NCBI GenBank assembly: GCA_023853785.1
Contig: JAJIRX010000752.1
Span: 1-64,000 of the forward strand
Reading direction: 5' to 3'
Length of the DNA: 64,000 nt
Source of the DNA: Psilocybe azurescens
Taxonomy: Eukaryota > Basidiomycota > Agaricomycetes > Agaricales > Agrocybaceae
Below, piece after piece: positions 32,300 to 45,828 of the stretch (within the stretch, counting starts at the first letter, position 1; the number at the start of each line of letters is the position of its first letter). The notes beneath the pieces are model-generated. The model was not told the origin of the DNA and searched no databases. It worked only from the letters and a program-made list of their open reading frames with translations. The position numbers and the translations under genes were made by a program.

Positions 32300-34200
32300 T
32301 AGATGGATAGAAAAATGAGATCATGCTCATACCGACATTGTTCATGTTCCCCGTGCACCTGCACGTTCAGCGCTCATGTCCACCACCCAGCTCACCCGCC
32401 CTCTGCCCACCACCCGCACCCGCCTCCTTATATTCATCTCCCTCAACACCCCCTCCTCTCTCCTCATCGCCTCCTGCTCGAGCATCACCCCCTCTAGCTG
32501 GCGTGCCCTCTCCAAATGGCCCACGAGCCGCACCTGTGGCTCGCGCGAGCTGCGGGTGCAGGTCCTGGATGATACCCGCTGGGAGAGCAGGAGCACGGGC
32601 GGCGTTGTAGTTGTCGCTTGCACTTGCAGTGGTGATGAGTTGGGTGGAGGTGGAGCTTGCAGTAGCTGGTGCAGAGGAGGTAACGGATGTCGGTTGTTCT
32701 CACTCTGAAGTTGTTACTGCAGGCGGCAGCGATGTGGATGAACCTGCCCCTTCTATCGCACCATCCTTCTCCTTCTCCTTCACCGCCACCTCCATCAACA
32801 CCGAGGCCGCAACAACGACTGGCACTGTAAGCGATCCTGCGCCCGAACTTCCGGCAGCGGTGGGGCGCAGCAGCAGGCTGAGAAGGCAGCGGTGGCGGTT
32901 GCATTATATCCGGAGGTGGAGCACGTACAGGGGGCAGATACGTCGGGAACGGGCGGGAAGATTCACAGGCTAGAAGTAGAATAAAACGAACGTTGTCAGT
33001 ATATGCTCATGGAAATAGAAATGAGAGGACAAGAAATGAGAAAGAGAAAGAAATGTGCTTTGAGGAGTTCTCATTGGGCTTCATTTCTCTAAGCACATCT
33101 CGCCCAAACCCAAATCAAGCAACGAAAAACCGCACAAAAAGAGAAAAAAACTTACCCCCCACAAGAACCTCGCCCCACCTCGCCCCATTGCTCATTCAGA
33201 CCTCTCAACTCTGCCCCCGTCTCCCCGCTTCGGCACCTCGACCTTCAGCCTGCTCAGAATCACATCAAACGTCAAGCCCGTCTTGCCAGGGAGGCCGAAG
33301 GACGATGCCGCCCATGCTACCAAGGTCTTGAGCAAGTTATGGGCAGCGTTGCTGGAACAGGGCCTGCGCTTGGGCCTGCGCTTGGGGCTGTTCAGTACCG
33401 TTGACCCCTGCGCCTCCGCCGTCGTTCATTGCTCCCAAACCTCCAATCACACACTGGCTGCCCTCTCACGCCAGTCCTGCCAGCCCCTGCCAGCCCCACA
33501 ATACACGGATGCTGCTGCACATGCAGCCCTCCGGCCGGTACGAGAGCCTCCGTGCATCTGCTGCTAGTGTTAGTCCGCCCAGGCAGCGACTTGGGCGTCC
33601 TGCTCGGTGAGCACGCACATGACGCGAGCAGCAACTTTATGGTGGATGATCGTGTTGTTGTCTTCGCCCACGATGTTGCTGCTGGATTCCTGTTAGGGAG
33701 GGAGGGCGGTTGCGGTGAGCAGGGTGATAGAGCAAACAGGAGAAAGGGAGAAAGGAAGGGGGAGGGGAAGGGAGGGAGGGGAAGGGTGAAGGAAGAACGT
33801 ACGGCAATATCATCGCTCTTGAGCTCAAAAGGGTCCGACTTGTCTCCCTTGCGGCTCAGCCGGCTCAGCAGCTCGCCATTGATAAATGTCCGTCCCATTA
33901 GAGCTTGTGCAGGCTCGTAAGGGCGAATGGTAGAGGTGGAGCACCGAGAAGAGGGCATTCGAGGGCAGAGAGGTGGATTCGCGATTGATGGGGTCGCTGA
34001 TGCGTGAAGAACGCAGGTGAGGGCATGGTGCTGTGCGTTTTGTATTATGGGGTTCGGTAGGGAAGGTATGGATAGATGGATTGGTGAGGTAGGGTGGATG
34101 AGGTAGGATGTGGACGGTGATGGTGCTGTCCTTTTGTCGCTGAGCCAAAGAGTTTCGGGTGGTCGTATATCAAACTCCTCAAACGCCCCAATCACCTTTA
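32300..34200 (-). other. GC-rich region with possible minus-strand exons
   Basis: On the minus strand two stretches look coding. One is around 33800-33900 (INGELLSRLSRKGDKSDPFE) followed by a GTACGT donor and a CTAACAG acceptor into NIVGEDNNTIIHHKVAARVM. The other is around 32350-32540 (HLERARQLEGVMLEQEAM), which has a helical, Arg/Glu-rich look. Between them lie polypyrimidine tracts and frames without motifs. It could be a multi-exon gene or relic; I recognise no family. Confidence 0.3.
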
Positions 34201-34630
34201 TACACAGACAGAGTCAGTCGAGGAGAATGAGGATGAAAGGATTCCGAAAGGATGGCCTCGTCATGGCGCTGCCTTGCTTGGTGTGACCTTAACCCGTCCT
34301 GTTGAGCGATATAAGAAAGTAAACTGGAACAGAAAAGAAAGATGTGCACAATGAATACCACGTCCAAATAAGCATGCTGTTCCAACCCAACGGATGGTGT
34401 TGCATGTCAGATGTTAGAACTGTCCTTGCTCTCCCACCATCTCACATTTTTTAACACGTGTCTCCGGGCTCATATGGGCCGGAATGACAAGTACATAGTA
34501 TTACTTATAAAGTTTCTATACATTATTTACCACTTCTATATCTACGCCAACTACAGTATGTAGAATATACATAATTTCTAAGTGCAACAGTGCAACCTAT
34601 GCGCAGCCACAAAGTCCAAGAATAACGATA

Positions 34631-37600
34631 TCATCGAACGCATAATCGCCGATTAGACGGGAACGATTTGTCAACACAGGCAACCTCATGTGCTTCCCGA
34701 TCAACAATGGCTCTTGCTCGGTAAAACATGGCACCGCTTGTTGACTTCTCCCATGTCGACATGGTGGGACTCCTCGTCGAGTTCATCCTCCTTTCTTTCT
34801 CTATACACGCCTTCGCAAGCCGCAGGAATCCTACGCCCTCTTGCTGGAGAGTGTTGAGGAGTTGCCAATCACGGAATTGGGTCTGGTGTTTGAGGCCGGC
34901 TGCAAACTCTGTGATGAGGTTGATTTTGTCTGTCAGAGCCTCCTCAAATGTGCGGCCATCATGCTGGTGAGTTATTTCATCCTCTTCCCCCCTCATCGTC
35001 GTCCTCAGCGGAGCCCCCATCGTTGTCGTAATTATCATCCCCTTCTCCCCCAATATCAGGATTCTCATCCCTTCCTTCAACAGGTAACGTAGCAGCCGCT
35101 ATTGAGTCAGTGCAATACTCTTCTAGTGTCCTCAAGGTCTCGTGTCTCCAGAATGGTGGCTCACGAAAGCGCTTGGCTTCAAGGAAAAAGATGGCAGGGA
35201 CTGGATACATCCGTTGAACGAGGTGCTTGCACACTAGAAATCGACTGATAGCAAAAGCTGGACAGGTGCATACCCATTCCTCAACTTTTGGCCGATATGC
35301 ATCGTTAATCGGGCGTCGTGATTGGGGTTTCCTGTAGCTTCTGCCAGACCTTCTTGAACCCCCTTGGCGCCAACTTGACAACTCATGATAACGGGCCTGC
35401 TCCTCCAACAAGACATCAAGCTTTTGGTAATAGGTCAGCGCCAGCTTTGTAACAAGGATCCAGACCAGCAAGTCGCATCGGAGCATATGGAAGTGATGGA
35501 GGAAATCATGCTTAATTCTTTGCCAGCTAATGTCATGGTAAGTTTTCTTTCAAATGACATGTAATAATGGAATTGACTTACTGGCTCTCCAGTATCATTG
35601 TAGTCTTTAAAACTGGTATCAGTTTATGAGCACACCGAGCCCAGAGCTCCCAGCAGCCTACGCGGTACCAATTCTCCCAAAAGTAAGCCCAAACCTCAGG
35701 TAGCTCATGCTTTATGCAGAAGTTGTACATACACTGAACTGCCCATTTCTTGATCAGCGTAGCTTCTGGAGGGCTAGACCCAGGGATTGAAGGATGAGCA
35801 CAATATTGCCGCTCCATCATGCTGATGATGGCATCGCGATAGGGTGGCGGGCAGAACGTATGCTGTCCTTGGTTTTCATTGTCCTCTCGTCACTAATGCT
35901 CGCTTCCCTCCCATTTTCTGCAGATACATCCAATTCTGGTATTTCCTCCTGTTCCTGGATTGTCAGAAGGTGTGTCGCCGGGATTGAAAGCCTAAAAGCC
36001 TGCCCCTTGGATGACACGGCCTACTGCCAAAGTGATGCTTGGGAGCAACAATTTTATTTGAAGTGAGTTTGTTACATCATGAAGTGGTTGTGGAGGTTGA
36101 CACTTAGTGGCAGGCTCGTCATCGAGTATCCCCCTTCACAGTCGTCAATGTCCACTCTTGTGCCAGGTGGAACAAAGTTGGCCTTGATGAAGTCATATTC
36201 AGCCATTGCTCGCTCAACGTCATACGGTGATGTGGATAACTTTGCCTTTGCAAGCCGAAGTTCTCACAGCCCGTCGGAGATGCCACCAACACAGGTTGAT
36301 CTTTGCCCCCACACGCCCTGTGCTGCACTGATCTCTCCCATGTCCTTGTCGCTATGGATAAAGAGTGGGTAAACACCATATGTATCACGAAGGCATTGCA
36401 GCCAAGCTGCAATTGCCTGCTTCCACTTTCCTAGATTGATTGCTGTAGCCGTGGAAAGGAGGCAATATGACATTGGAAATCCAGCATTGTCGTACTCGCC
36501 CATAATACTATATAACTCAAGGTGTTTTGAATTGGTATTATCTGTGTTCCGAGTCAGTATTGATTGTGATATGCAGATATTTCTTACATGTTGCATCTAT
36601 CCCAATCTCAACAACTTTCCCTCTCAAAGGGTCTGCAATCCGTTTCATTCCCCATGCAAGTATCTCTACACCGTCTGGGATCCCCAATAGCTTGAAGATG
36701 TCAACATCTCCTCCATATTCGGCCAGAAGTTTCCTTGCTGAGGTCAACTGGTCGTCATCACGTCTCCAGTAAGTCTCGCTCTGCCTCCGCCACACATTGT
36801 ATATTTGAGCTGTTGTAATTTTTGGATAGGCCAACTGAATTTTTGCTGCCATAGCACTAGGCATCGCCCATTCCACCTGTTCATGAATCATTTGGAGGAC
36901 TTCTGGGGGCATTGCAACATCGGAATAAAGCACGTGACTAACATGATGCTGCAATCAGATGAAGATGTCCTGGCCATTGTGATTGTTCTGTGCGTACACA
37001 GTGTCACGATGTTTTGCAGCCGGCTTCTGTGATGATTTTGATGGTTTTTTTGCTTGACATCTTGGCTACACCAAAAGCGTGTGGTATGCCCTCCTTTGAG
37101 TGTGTGATTATCATGGACACTTTCAAAATTGGTAAGTTATTGTTCTATAATGCTTCAGATAACTCACGTGAAATCTGTAATCAGTAACTTTCCATATTTC
37201 CTCAGCAAGCATGTGGGTATAGTCCTTTGGTGTTATAAGGTCGTCTTTCTCAACAAGGTATGTACCATGAAAGTCGACATGTGAACTTGCTTTTAACTGA
37301 GTACGTAAATCATGGAATAGCTCCTTGCCATCCAGATAGTTCACGGCCACCTGGGAGGTAGGTATTAGGATATCTGATAGTCCTATGATTTCATAACTCA
37401 CCTTCTCGTCTGGGTCTAAAAAGGGATATCTATTGTCATCGTCGTTCTCATCTGAATCGGAGATGAAGTGAGGATTTTCCGGGACCAAGCCAGTGCTATG
37501 GGATCTTGTTCGTTGAGAACGTCATCCCTCTCCTGAAGGCCCCTTGTCTTGTATGCATTTTCTCCCTTTTGTTGTGTCTGTCGCATCTGTTGCACCTATC

Positions 37601-37761
37601 GCATTTGCTTTCTCTGCAGCTTTATTCAAACAGCCTTGTTGGACCAATCCTGCTTGATGTTTTCGGCAAGGTTCGCAATGCTTGAAACGCCCACTGGTGA
37701 ATCTTTTACACCCCTGCTTGCTGCATTTGACTGGAGGGGAATTTTCGTTTATGATGTCCAT
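34631..37761 (-). pseudogene. MULE (Mutator-like) transposase with SWIM zinc finger
   Basis: The minus strand starts at 37761 with a cysteine-rich segment (KCSKQGCKRFTSGRFKHCEPC). A linker region follows (37123-37488), then a DNA-binding part (WRRQSETYWRRDDDQLTSAR). The MULE core has a first Asp in EIGIDAT, MGEYDNAGFPMSYCLLS, and a second Asp in HSDKDMGEI. The SWIM finger is WVCTCPAFAISRFLVCKHL, with the CxC...CxH pattern. GT-AG introns occur at about 36540-36600, 36000-36080 and 37110-37170. The C-terminus is an acidic and then helical tail ending at 34631. Frame breaks include a T7 run (37045-37051) and a TGA near 36960. I found no terminal inverted repeats, so element ends are undefined. 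Confidence 0.75.
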
Positions 37762-40700
37762 GTTGTAGTCTCCGAAAGTGGTGTTTTGTATTTTGTACTA
37801 CATACACTCACCGCACCCCAACAAGGTCATGTGTATATGATTCGTAAGAATTTCCATTTTGGAAATGTGAGACGGTGGGAGAGGAAACGCCAGTTAGATG
37901 TTAGCATGATTCACTTGAACAGCACGTGCATCATTTGATATTGTTTAGAGCAGGTCAAAATGTGATTGAAGCCCTGAGATAAATCTAAACTTCTCCCTCC
38001 CACAATTGTCAACTTTGGCACACCCTTCCAATAGCAAACATCAAGAAACAATCAGAAAACTTATGCAATTGCCATATTCTTAGAATGTTGAGTAGAAAAC
38101 CGTATGTCTCACTCGACAAATCTCATTTCCAATAGGATCACTGGTACAGTCCTTTTTAAATTGCAATAACATATCGATTAAAACTCAAAGGCCATAGTAT
38201 ACAAAGTCTCCACAACTCAGAACCTATTCCAGCTTTTGGATAATCTACCGCTGCATCCGACCTCCTCTTCCTAATTCTCCCCTCCCTCGATACACACACG
38301 TGCAATGAATTAATTCGACCAATTTACTGCCCAAAATCGCATGTCCAGCATGCTAAGCAGGCATGGGTCACTTCAACCCTGCATCTTTCTAATCCCCTTA
38401 TGCAGAGCTCCGACACAAGAAGATTGGAGGCACCGTCCACATTCTGGATGTCTCAAGAACAAGCTAAAAGCTAGTACTGAGTACTGTGCAGGATTATGTT
38501 GTACTCGAACGTCTCACCAGTGTGCATAAGTTCTTCCAATACTGTGAGGATGTCGTGTAATGTTTCTTCTGAGTAAGCTGAAAGAGGAATCAGATGTTGT
38601 ACCAGGGGTTAAGCTGAAGTCGAGGATATGAAATAGGCCCTATGAGGGGAAGAGGATGAAGACAACTCGGACCCAGATTGCGCATGGGAGCCGTATGATC
38701 ATGCTTAGTTTGAGGGACCGTGTAGCAAGTGTCTTACCGGTATAACTTTAAGTGAGCATGACGCCCTTCATCGCAGACGCGGACATGAATTCAGATGAGT
38801 ATGTGGCTAATGGGTAGGAGGTGGTGCCTCGGGGGGCGGGATTGATGGTTTTAGTGTGCTTGTTATTCATGTTGGTGGTAGAGCTGCTGTTGCTTGAGTT
38901 GATGTTGGTGTGATTATTGTTAGATGTGTGGGCAAGTTTACCCTGCTGTGAGGGATTTGAACGGGGTGTAGGCTGGGGATCTTGTTTGCGGTGTCGAGGT
39001 TTCGATAGTGTGACCTCTGCAGTCGCGCACGATGGGAGGTCGAGAGAGGGCTTTTGTGTCCCCCACATATTCCGGCCAGAGTCCGCTCACATGGGACAGT
39101 GATCTAATTCACGTACCATACGGAATTTGAATTAATTATGATGTGATGTGTCACACGGCCCGAAAGAGACTTCGGTGAAAAGGCAATTATGTAGTGCTCG
39201 TCACGGTGTCAAGCGAGGGCCCAACAATGTCATGTGAGGTATGGTGTCAAGTGGACACCACCCCTGGTACACTGCACCCTGGCACACCCTCGCCCCGCGG
39301 GGCGATTTTTGATTCGGCAGCCGGTTTTCAGCAAATCTGGCGTCGGCTCCCGTCATTCTAATGCACTTTCTGTTGGGTACTTTCATCCCATTCTGGACAC
39401 TTTTTACCATCCCTGGTATACCAATTTAGGATGAATTGTGGGGAGAATTGGCAGGGGAAGGGGCGGAGGTCCGATTGAGGTAAATAAAATATAAAATAGA
39501 ATTTGTACTCGTCATTTGTCTGGCATGAATGCTCGTTTGAGAGATTGCAGTAAAACAGATGGTAAAATGGTTCCTCAATTTATGCAGTTTCTAGTACGGC
39601 CTCCGCCACAAGGTGTTGAAGTGCAGTACGGCTTCCGCATATCTTAAAATGCTCTACATATCCAATACATATTTGTTATGCAGCTCACTTGGCAAATCAA
39701 TTGAAATTTGAATGAGATTGGATGGAATCGGGCCGCATTGACTTGCTCGCCGGGCTTCATCTGAAGCACCACGGGTGCCACGGTATGTAAATATTGAGCG
39801 GCTGCCGTCCCGCCTTCTATTTACTGCCTCGCCCTAGAGCGGCTCCATAACCTGTATATATATAATGGAGCCGTTCTGGTCTCCAAAATTAAGATTGGCA
39901 ACTGGGGGAGCTGCTTGAATTGATCATTAGTCGCCGCCACTGGAACTGTGAATCAGCAACCGGTTTTATGTTCAGCGGATGCCGGAAGACAGTCATAAAT
40001 TGAATATCGGCAGCCGGTGTGGGTATGGTGATGGATGACCCAGAAATTTGTGTGGCGGGCTCCGTAGGGTTTTCAATTATTTGCCATCGGTGCCGCGGAG
40101 GTGAAATCCAGAATCTGGGAATTAGGATGGAACAGAAAGCGGTTGCCACAGAAATTTAGATTACACCATAGGCTGCCGTAACTTTCGGAAACGTAGACGC
40201 CATCCAGTTCGGGGAATATGTCGGGCGCCGTCATTGTCGTTGTCTACTATGTCTGCCCGTGTCTGTTGCTCATATTTTAGTATACATGGGTGAATCTCAA
40301 TATGAAATAGTTCCAAAATTATTCCCAAATAAAGTGGAGCGCATAACAACGCGACGGGACCGCCGCCGCAGCTCTCCATGTATATTCTATGCCTTCTACA
40401 TAATGTGCAACTTGATGAATCACAATCACAATCCCATTTGCAACCTCATTCCCATTCTCATTCCCGTCCTCATTCTTGTTCTTGATATCGTACATGGCAT
40501 TATACTAGCTCATCTACAAACTACAGCTATGGCCACGATGACGATCACAATGACATGCCAATGAAGAGTTCTATAAATGCTGATGAAGAGGGGCAGCAGT
40601 GCACACACTTCGCGCATTCACTGTCCAGACGACCTGGCGAAGACCAACGCGGGGACCAACGCAGAGACCGCATAAAGTATAATAGAGTGAAGGGAAGTTA

Positions 40701-40992
40701 AGCGTTGAAGTTGTGGACGCCAATGACGTTAAACGTGGGCGTGATTTATGATGCATGTAATTTGGATGTTTGTACCTGTGGCAGTTTGGGATCGACGGAC
40801 GCCCGTTTATTGGAAGCGATACATGCACGCTGACTAAGACAGGACGAATGGCCGGCTCCCGACTCCTCCTCCTAATCAGCTTTACAGATCGTCCTCTTTG
40901 AAAACATCTTCTCTATCGCTAATATGAACGACTTATTGTTTTGCGGGCTCACGAAAGATGTACAGGCGAGCAGTGTTCAGATATTTTGAAGT
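37762..40992. other. No convincing gene in 3.2 kb
   Basis: Short open frames only. Minus 38748-39068 gives a 106-residue Ser/Asn/Thr-rich frame (NNNHTNINSSNSSSTTN), which is low complexity. A palindromic-looking CGCCCCGCGGGGCG occurs near 39290. Positions 39870-40230 are rich in short GC motifs (GGCAGCCGG). This is where the missing C-terminal part of the gene ending at 40993 would be expected, but I see no such coding. Confidence 0.3.
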
Positions 40993-41660
40993 CTAATGCC
41001 GAGGTGATGTTCTCCAACTTTTGGATCCTTTGTTTACAACAAGGATTTTGGACAAGTGTTGCATGTCTTCCCACACCTGATTCTACAGACATACAGTAAA
41101 GTGGGTGCTGGACATGATCAGGGCGGCGGCGGCCTGTTTACTCACCCTCCGCTTATCAGTTAAAATTCCTGGCAAATACCAAAACAGACATTTATCGTCC
41201 TTATCCGCTATGACGCAGGGATCGGCCGTGTAGTGACTCGGAGAGAACAATGGAGGAAAATTCTTCTTCAACTTCTTTTCCACAAGAGAATTGTGTCCTG
41301 TGCAGTTTGTTGTCATTTGCTTAACATAGTCTTCTACCCTCCAACTTGTGTTCCCTGCAATTATATTGAACTTGTAACAACTATACGTATATATTGGGGA
41401 CACACTTTTGTTTCGAGTTGCCGTAATGAGGACTTCCACGGCTAGATTGACTTCATGCAGAAATTCCAAGTCCCAATTTGCAGGAAAGGGACAGTATTCT
41501 GCAGAGCGGGCTACTGCTAGGTCAAACTTCCGAATAATGTACAGCGCCACTTCCCATGTCAGGCCTGATGCTTGTTCTGGAGTGTTTTGCATGATGATAG
41601 CAAATTTTAACCTTGCGTTCAAACTTCTACATTCGCATATCTCAAATCATCACGTGGGAA
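40993..41660 (-). pseudogene. Truncated TET/JBP-like family protein, N-terminal part only (tentative)
   Basis: The minus strand reads FDLAVARSAEYCPFPANWDL, EVNLAVEVLITATRNK, then across a 51-bp intron (GTGTGTCCCC to TTGCAG) NTSWRVEDYVKQMTTNC, LKKNFPPLFSPSHYTADPCV and DDKCLFWYLPGIL. A second intron leads into QVWEDMQHLSKILV and SKSWRTSP before TAG at 40993. The pattern 'FPPLF...PCV.D......WYLPGIL' followed by a WRT motif resembles, from memory, Agaricomycete proteins that continue into a 2-oxoglutarate/Fe(II) dioxygenase domain of TET/JBP type. No HxD...H dioxygenase core is visible downstream, so the enzyme domain appears lost. Family assignment is an inference. Confidence 0.4.
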
Positions 41661-42308
41661 TGCTCCCACCATGAATGTCTTCAGCACGCACGTAACAATT
41701 TTTTTCTTGCGGTGCGGCCTCCGCCATCCAGCGTTGAATCGCAGCGGAAAAACGGACAGTGAGTGTACACAGGTGGCCGCCGCTCAATGGCCTCACTGCC
41801 CAGCACTCACATTACTGTATGTCAGTAGTCAGGTTTACATGTGAAGCACAACCCAGGAACCTTTATTGCATTACTCGGTCGCGTCCTACGGCATGCCGCT
41901 CAATGTCCCGGCACCCGTCCTTGCATGCTGCATTGCTTTTTACATGAGGAAAAGAGTGTTGGTTTAGTTGGGCTCCTTCTAGCCAAGTTGGTTAATTCAC
42001 GGCAATATCATTGAAATGAAAGACTAGTTTGGAAAGAGGGTGAGAATCAGACCAGCGATATTTTGTCTATTAGAACATGATTATGACTTCTTAGAGGCCG
42101 TGGTTGATACAATGGCAGTGCATCAGATGCTGGGACGATTATTATAATAGTGACTACCTCATTTAAATCAAACTGCTGTTGGATTATTGCCTTTTCTACT
42201 GCATACATGTATTTTTATCGCCCTATTGAAACTACTCATCGGCCTCCGGCCTTGCTATGGAAGCAGTCGACGCCTCTCTTTTTTCCTCCCCGCTAGTGAT
42301 CGAGTTTG

Positions 42309-43651
42309 TTACATGTACTTCTTCCATTTCCGATGGACCCTGAAGTACAGTATCTGCACACCAAGCGGTAAACCAATGGATTGGTCGACTGCACTATTGT
42401 TGAAAGGCATGTTGATGTCTACCTGATCGCTGCCATCTTGACTGTCTGACCATTCAGGATCTGTAAACCCTTCCGGAACAGACGTTGTGGTGTCACTACT
42501 ATGGTCACTATCACGAACTTGAATCTTCGTCGGGACGTTGTCTCCCATGGAAACATCAACAGGTTCCATGGCTGCCGCCCGTCGCCGCCGCTCTTCCTGT
42601 TGACGGAATAACTGAACCCGTTATAGAAGGTAAGGATACTCCTGGACGATTACAGACATAGGTTCTGGGGCGATGTGTATCTGGTGCGGGTGGAATCACC
42701 TTTGGATAAAGTAGGCGGTGGTGTTTTTGGAAAAGCGGCGTCCGGGAGTGCGTAGAAGTCTTCTCCAAGTTCCTCGGCGAGTTCCACAGCAGCCCCATAT
42801 CCCCCAATGACATGGCTAGATTGTTCTTTGGCATCCTCGCTGCTCTGAATATATTCATTCATTATAAACCTGGCTTGATTAAGCTTATCGTGGGCATGTC
42901 TCAACACATCCCGAATCGGTTCACAGTTCGGACATCCGGGCTCCGCTACCACAGTGGTGGTGTGATTCGGACGCCGCTCGGCCATTCCAGGTACACCATC
43001 TTTGAGCATGCTATCACTGGTATCTTCACCAGCAGCCGCATGGCTTCGAAGGTGCTGGAAATTTATTTGATTCAACCATTTCTTATGGCCAAGCGACATG
43101 CTCATACCTCAGTGTAGTATGCTTCAAAATGCCCTCAATAACTTCAACCGTCACAATCGGTCCCACCTGACCGGTTGGCTGACCTTACCACCAATAGGAA
43201 TGTTCTTTGGTCATGCCAAGGATTGCGAGGTCGCTGTCGGCATTGAATTCCATATTGATGGATCCGGGAAAATCAACTTTGAGTGGATCAATCTTAGGTC
43301 CTTTCTTTAACTCCTCAAACCATGCATCAGAGAATTCCCGCCAACAGGTAAGGGGGGTATACACGATATCCGTGAAGTGCACAGTGACCAATATGTGCAA
43401 GTATTAAGACCTGTAGTTCAAATTAGCGTGCGAGAATAACAATTGATATCACATACAAGTTCGTCTGTAAGATTTCGTGCAAATTGATCTTTGGCGCTTG
43501 TAGGTCTCGTCATTACAGTCCGAACTGCAGTACATAAGCGAGACATCATTAAGTGTAGTTTAAGACGCGCTATGGCTTCCCTCTCATCAAAGGAAGTCTG
43601 TTGCAGAATGGTCGAATGCGGTGTAATGAGCTGTACTTGTTTCATGTTCAT
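42309..43651 (-). pseudogene. Middle exons of the same minus-strand locus, function unknown
   Basis: Segments with coding character lie at 43418-43651, 43185-43400 (CWREFSDAWFEELKKGPKID, FPGSINMEFNADSDLAILGM), 42650-43105 (Glu/Ala-rich, ELAEELGEDFYALPDAAFPK) and 42309-42569 (acidic, DHSSDTTTSVPEGFTDPEWS). They share strand, spacing and composition with exons on either side and are probably parts of one gene running from 48067 to 40993. No domain recognised. Confidence 0.4.
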
Positions 43652-44006
43652 GGTTTAAATTAAGAAGCAAAGTTCAACTTGATCAATTAGGCAGACGAGT
43701 CACATGACCTGTATCACATTTTGGCCAACATCGGCCGCCGCAGTTTAACACTTCGTGTATTCGGATACCGCTCGTATTCAAGTTATACCAACTGAAATGT
43801 AATTATTTAAAGCCAAGGTGTGAGCATATCTGCCGCCTTTGTAACTTCTTCCAATGCCCTCTGCATAATCTCTACCTGTGCCGTTTCCATTTGCAATTGA
43901 TTATACGCGCGTTTTGTAACACATAGGCAGTGTCTACATAAGGGAGGCCCAAGGCGGCTCCCCTCATGTTTTCATGTATGTCTTGAAGTTGTTCTCTGGT
44001 GTAATG

Positions 44007-44940
44007 CTAAAGAATATCTTGAGTAAATGTCTTTACCACAAAGTTGAATCTTTCACATACAAAGACATATGGCTCTTGTACAGTGGAAGGCATCCCTATT
44101 TGATCAAGATTCGGGAGCCGGGTATCGGCTTGACCTTGGTGGCGGCGGCCGTCTCGCCTGACATTGACATGCCTTGTATGCACAAAACGGGCTTCCGCAT
44201 CGGGCCTGAAGGTTTTCGATAATGTGCTCCCGACATATGCTCTGTCTTTATCTATAGTGTCTTCAACCATGTCGGCCACAGCATTTATCCGAGGCTCTAA
44301 AGCAGTTATGAAGTGAGAGTCGGATTAATCATAGTTATTGGTTGAGACAACATACCAATGGATTCAGGTGTTAGAGCCTTAGTAAATATACTGTAATCGT
44401 TTTGAAATTGAATTCCATCTGGTAGTAAATCAGCTTAATTAGACTTAATGAAGAGTGGATTCTACCGTTAGAGTCATTTTCGATTTGATGGAAGCTGGGA
44501 TTTTTATGTTCAAGCGGTGGCCGTTCAAGCTCTAATCAAAACCATGTGATTTATCTTGTCGTACTAACATTAAGGTACACACCACCACTGGACGTCCTTG
44601 CAGGAGGAACGGGGTCTGTCTCGTTATCTCCACTAGTACTACAATTAATATTCCATGTAAACAACTCCACTTCACCTTCATACATGTTTTGACCTGGAAC
44701 GTACCTTTCAGTTGCCTTGCCACGGCGAGAGGCGGCAGCTGGGAGCACTTGTTTTTGCGATGGGGTGGCGGAGGCCTCGTATCCTTTTGTTGCTTGTATC
44801 CCGGGCGTCGATCAACATGGATGCTTTCAACATACTCGACGTCATCATCGCTATGATCTCCTGTTAATGGCTCCAACAGAAATTTTGACGTGGAGGCATT
44901 TGAAAGGTGCGATGTCAGAGTAGCGGCGGCCTTCCCTAAC
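44007..44940 (-). pseudogene. Exons following the SIM array, function unknown
   Basis: The minus strand begins with an acidic DHSDDDVEYVESIHVDRRPG and then a basic stretch. Frames change at a T5 run (44752-44756). One added base joins PPHRKK to VLPAAASRRGKATERYVPG, leading to MYEGEVELFTWNIN and PPARTSSGGVYLNV. Another exon at 44007-44279 starts MADMVEDTIDKDRAYVGSTL. The region is directly downstream of the predicted splice donor that was hit by the element at 45017-45826. Confidence 0.4.
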
Positions 44941-45016
44941 GCGGGGGCGGTTTTTTACTAGCTGGATAGGCAGTATTATTTTCTGCGCACAAGACCAGTA
45001 CAAGGATAAATACCTA

Positions 45017-45826
45017 CAGTGACTCAAAAAACTGTCCGGATGTTTTTGAAATTGAACTTAAACTGACTATAATGACATGTAATCTTAATGAAATTATTTG
45101 ATTTAAAATGTACTAGAAAGTCTTAGATCACAGCTTTCAGGAGATATAACATATGTTTGTATTTGTTTGGTTAATATATTATTATTAAATACTTTATAAA
45201 AATAACACATCCGGACAGTTTCTTTGCGGCCCGTTGGAATTAACACAATAAGGTTTTTTGTTATGGTAAACATGTAAAAAAATATCAAATGAATGAAAAC
45301 ATGTTGGAAGTATATAAAAGGACTGAAACTTTACATTCCCCCAAATTTATAGCCAATTATTCTCTACTACACAGTCATGTATTCTCTCTCTTTTAAATTA
45401 TACTCTAACATCATCTTTATGCCAGAAAATGGTGATTATATTTGCAAAACTGATGTCAAGTTGTAGGGCAGAATACTGGAAGAATGGGAGGAAATACCCA
45501 AGGAAGACTATGTGAAATCAATCAATAGTATGTCTAGAAGAGTTTTAGATGTTTTGAAAGCAAAGTGTGGTCACACAAAGTACTGGTTTATATAGATACC
45601 CATATTCCAACAGGCCGCAAAGAAACTGTCCGGATGTGTTATTTTTATAAAGTATTTAATAATAATAGAGAAACCAAACAAATACAAACATATGCTATAT
45701 TATCTGAAAGCTGTGATCCAGGGCTTTCCAGTACATTTTAGATCATGTAATTTCATAAGGATTACATGACATTATAGTCAATTTAAGTTCAATTTCAAAA
45801 ACATCCAGACAGTTTTTGAGTCACTG
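45017..45826 (+). mobile_element. Internally deleted Tc1/mariner derivative (810 bp)
   Basis: Its terminal inverted repeats, over 200 bp long, match those of the element at 11940-20856, and it is flanked by TA (45015-45016, 45827-45828). It keeps only the first codons of the transposase (MYSLSFKLYSNIIFM) and the last (IPKEDYVKSINSM to the stop region). All catalytic residues are deleted, so it could move only with transposase supplied in trans. It sits at the end of a coding exon of the SIM-array gene. Confidence 0.9.
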
Positions 45827-45828
45827 TA

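Noticed and set aside
33392..34195. 267-codon minus-strand frame
   Set aside because: Includes an obvious GTACGT...CTAACAG intron and polypyrimidine stretches; only parts look coding, so it is not reported as a single CDS.
39240..39430. Possible KDZ terminus (CACTTTTTACCATCCCTGG)
   Set aside because: Only a partial match to the family end, without a decamer array or a partner end.
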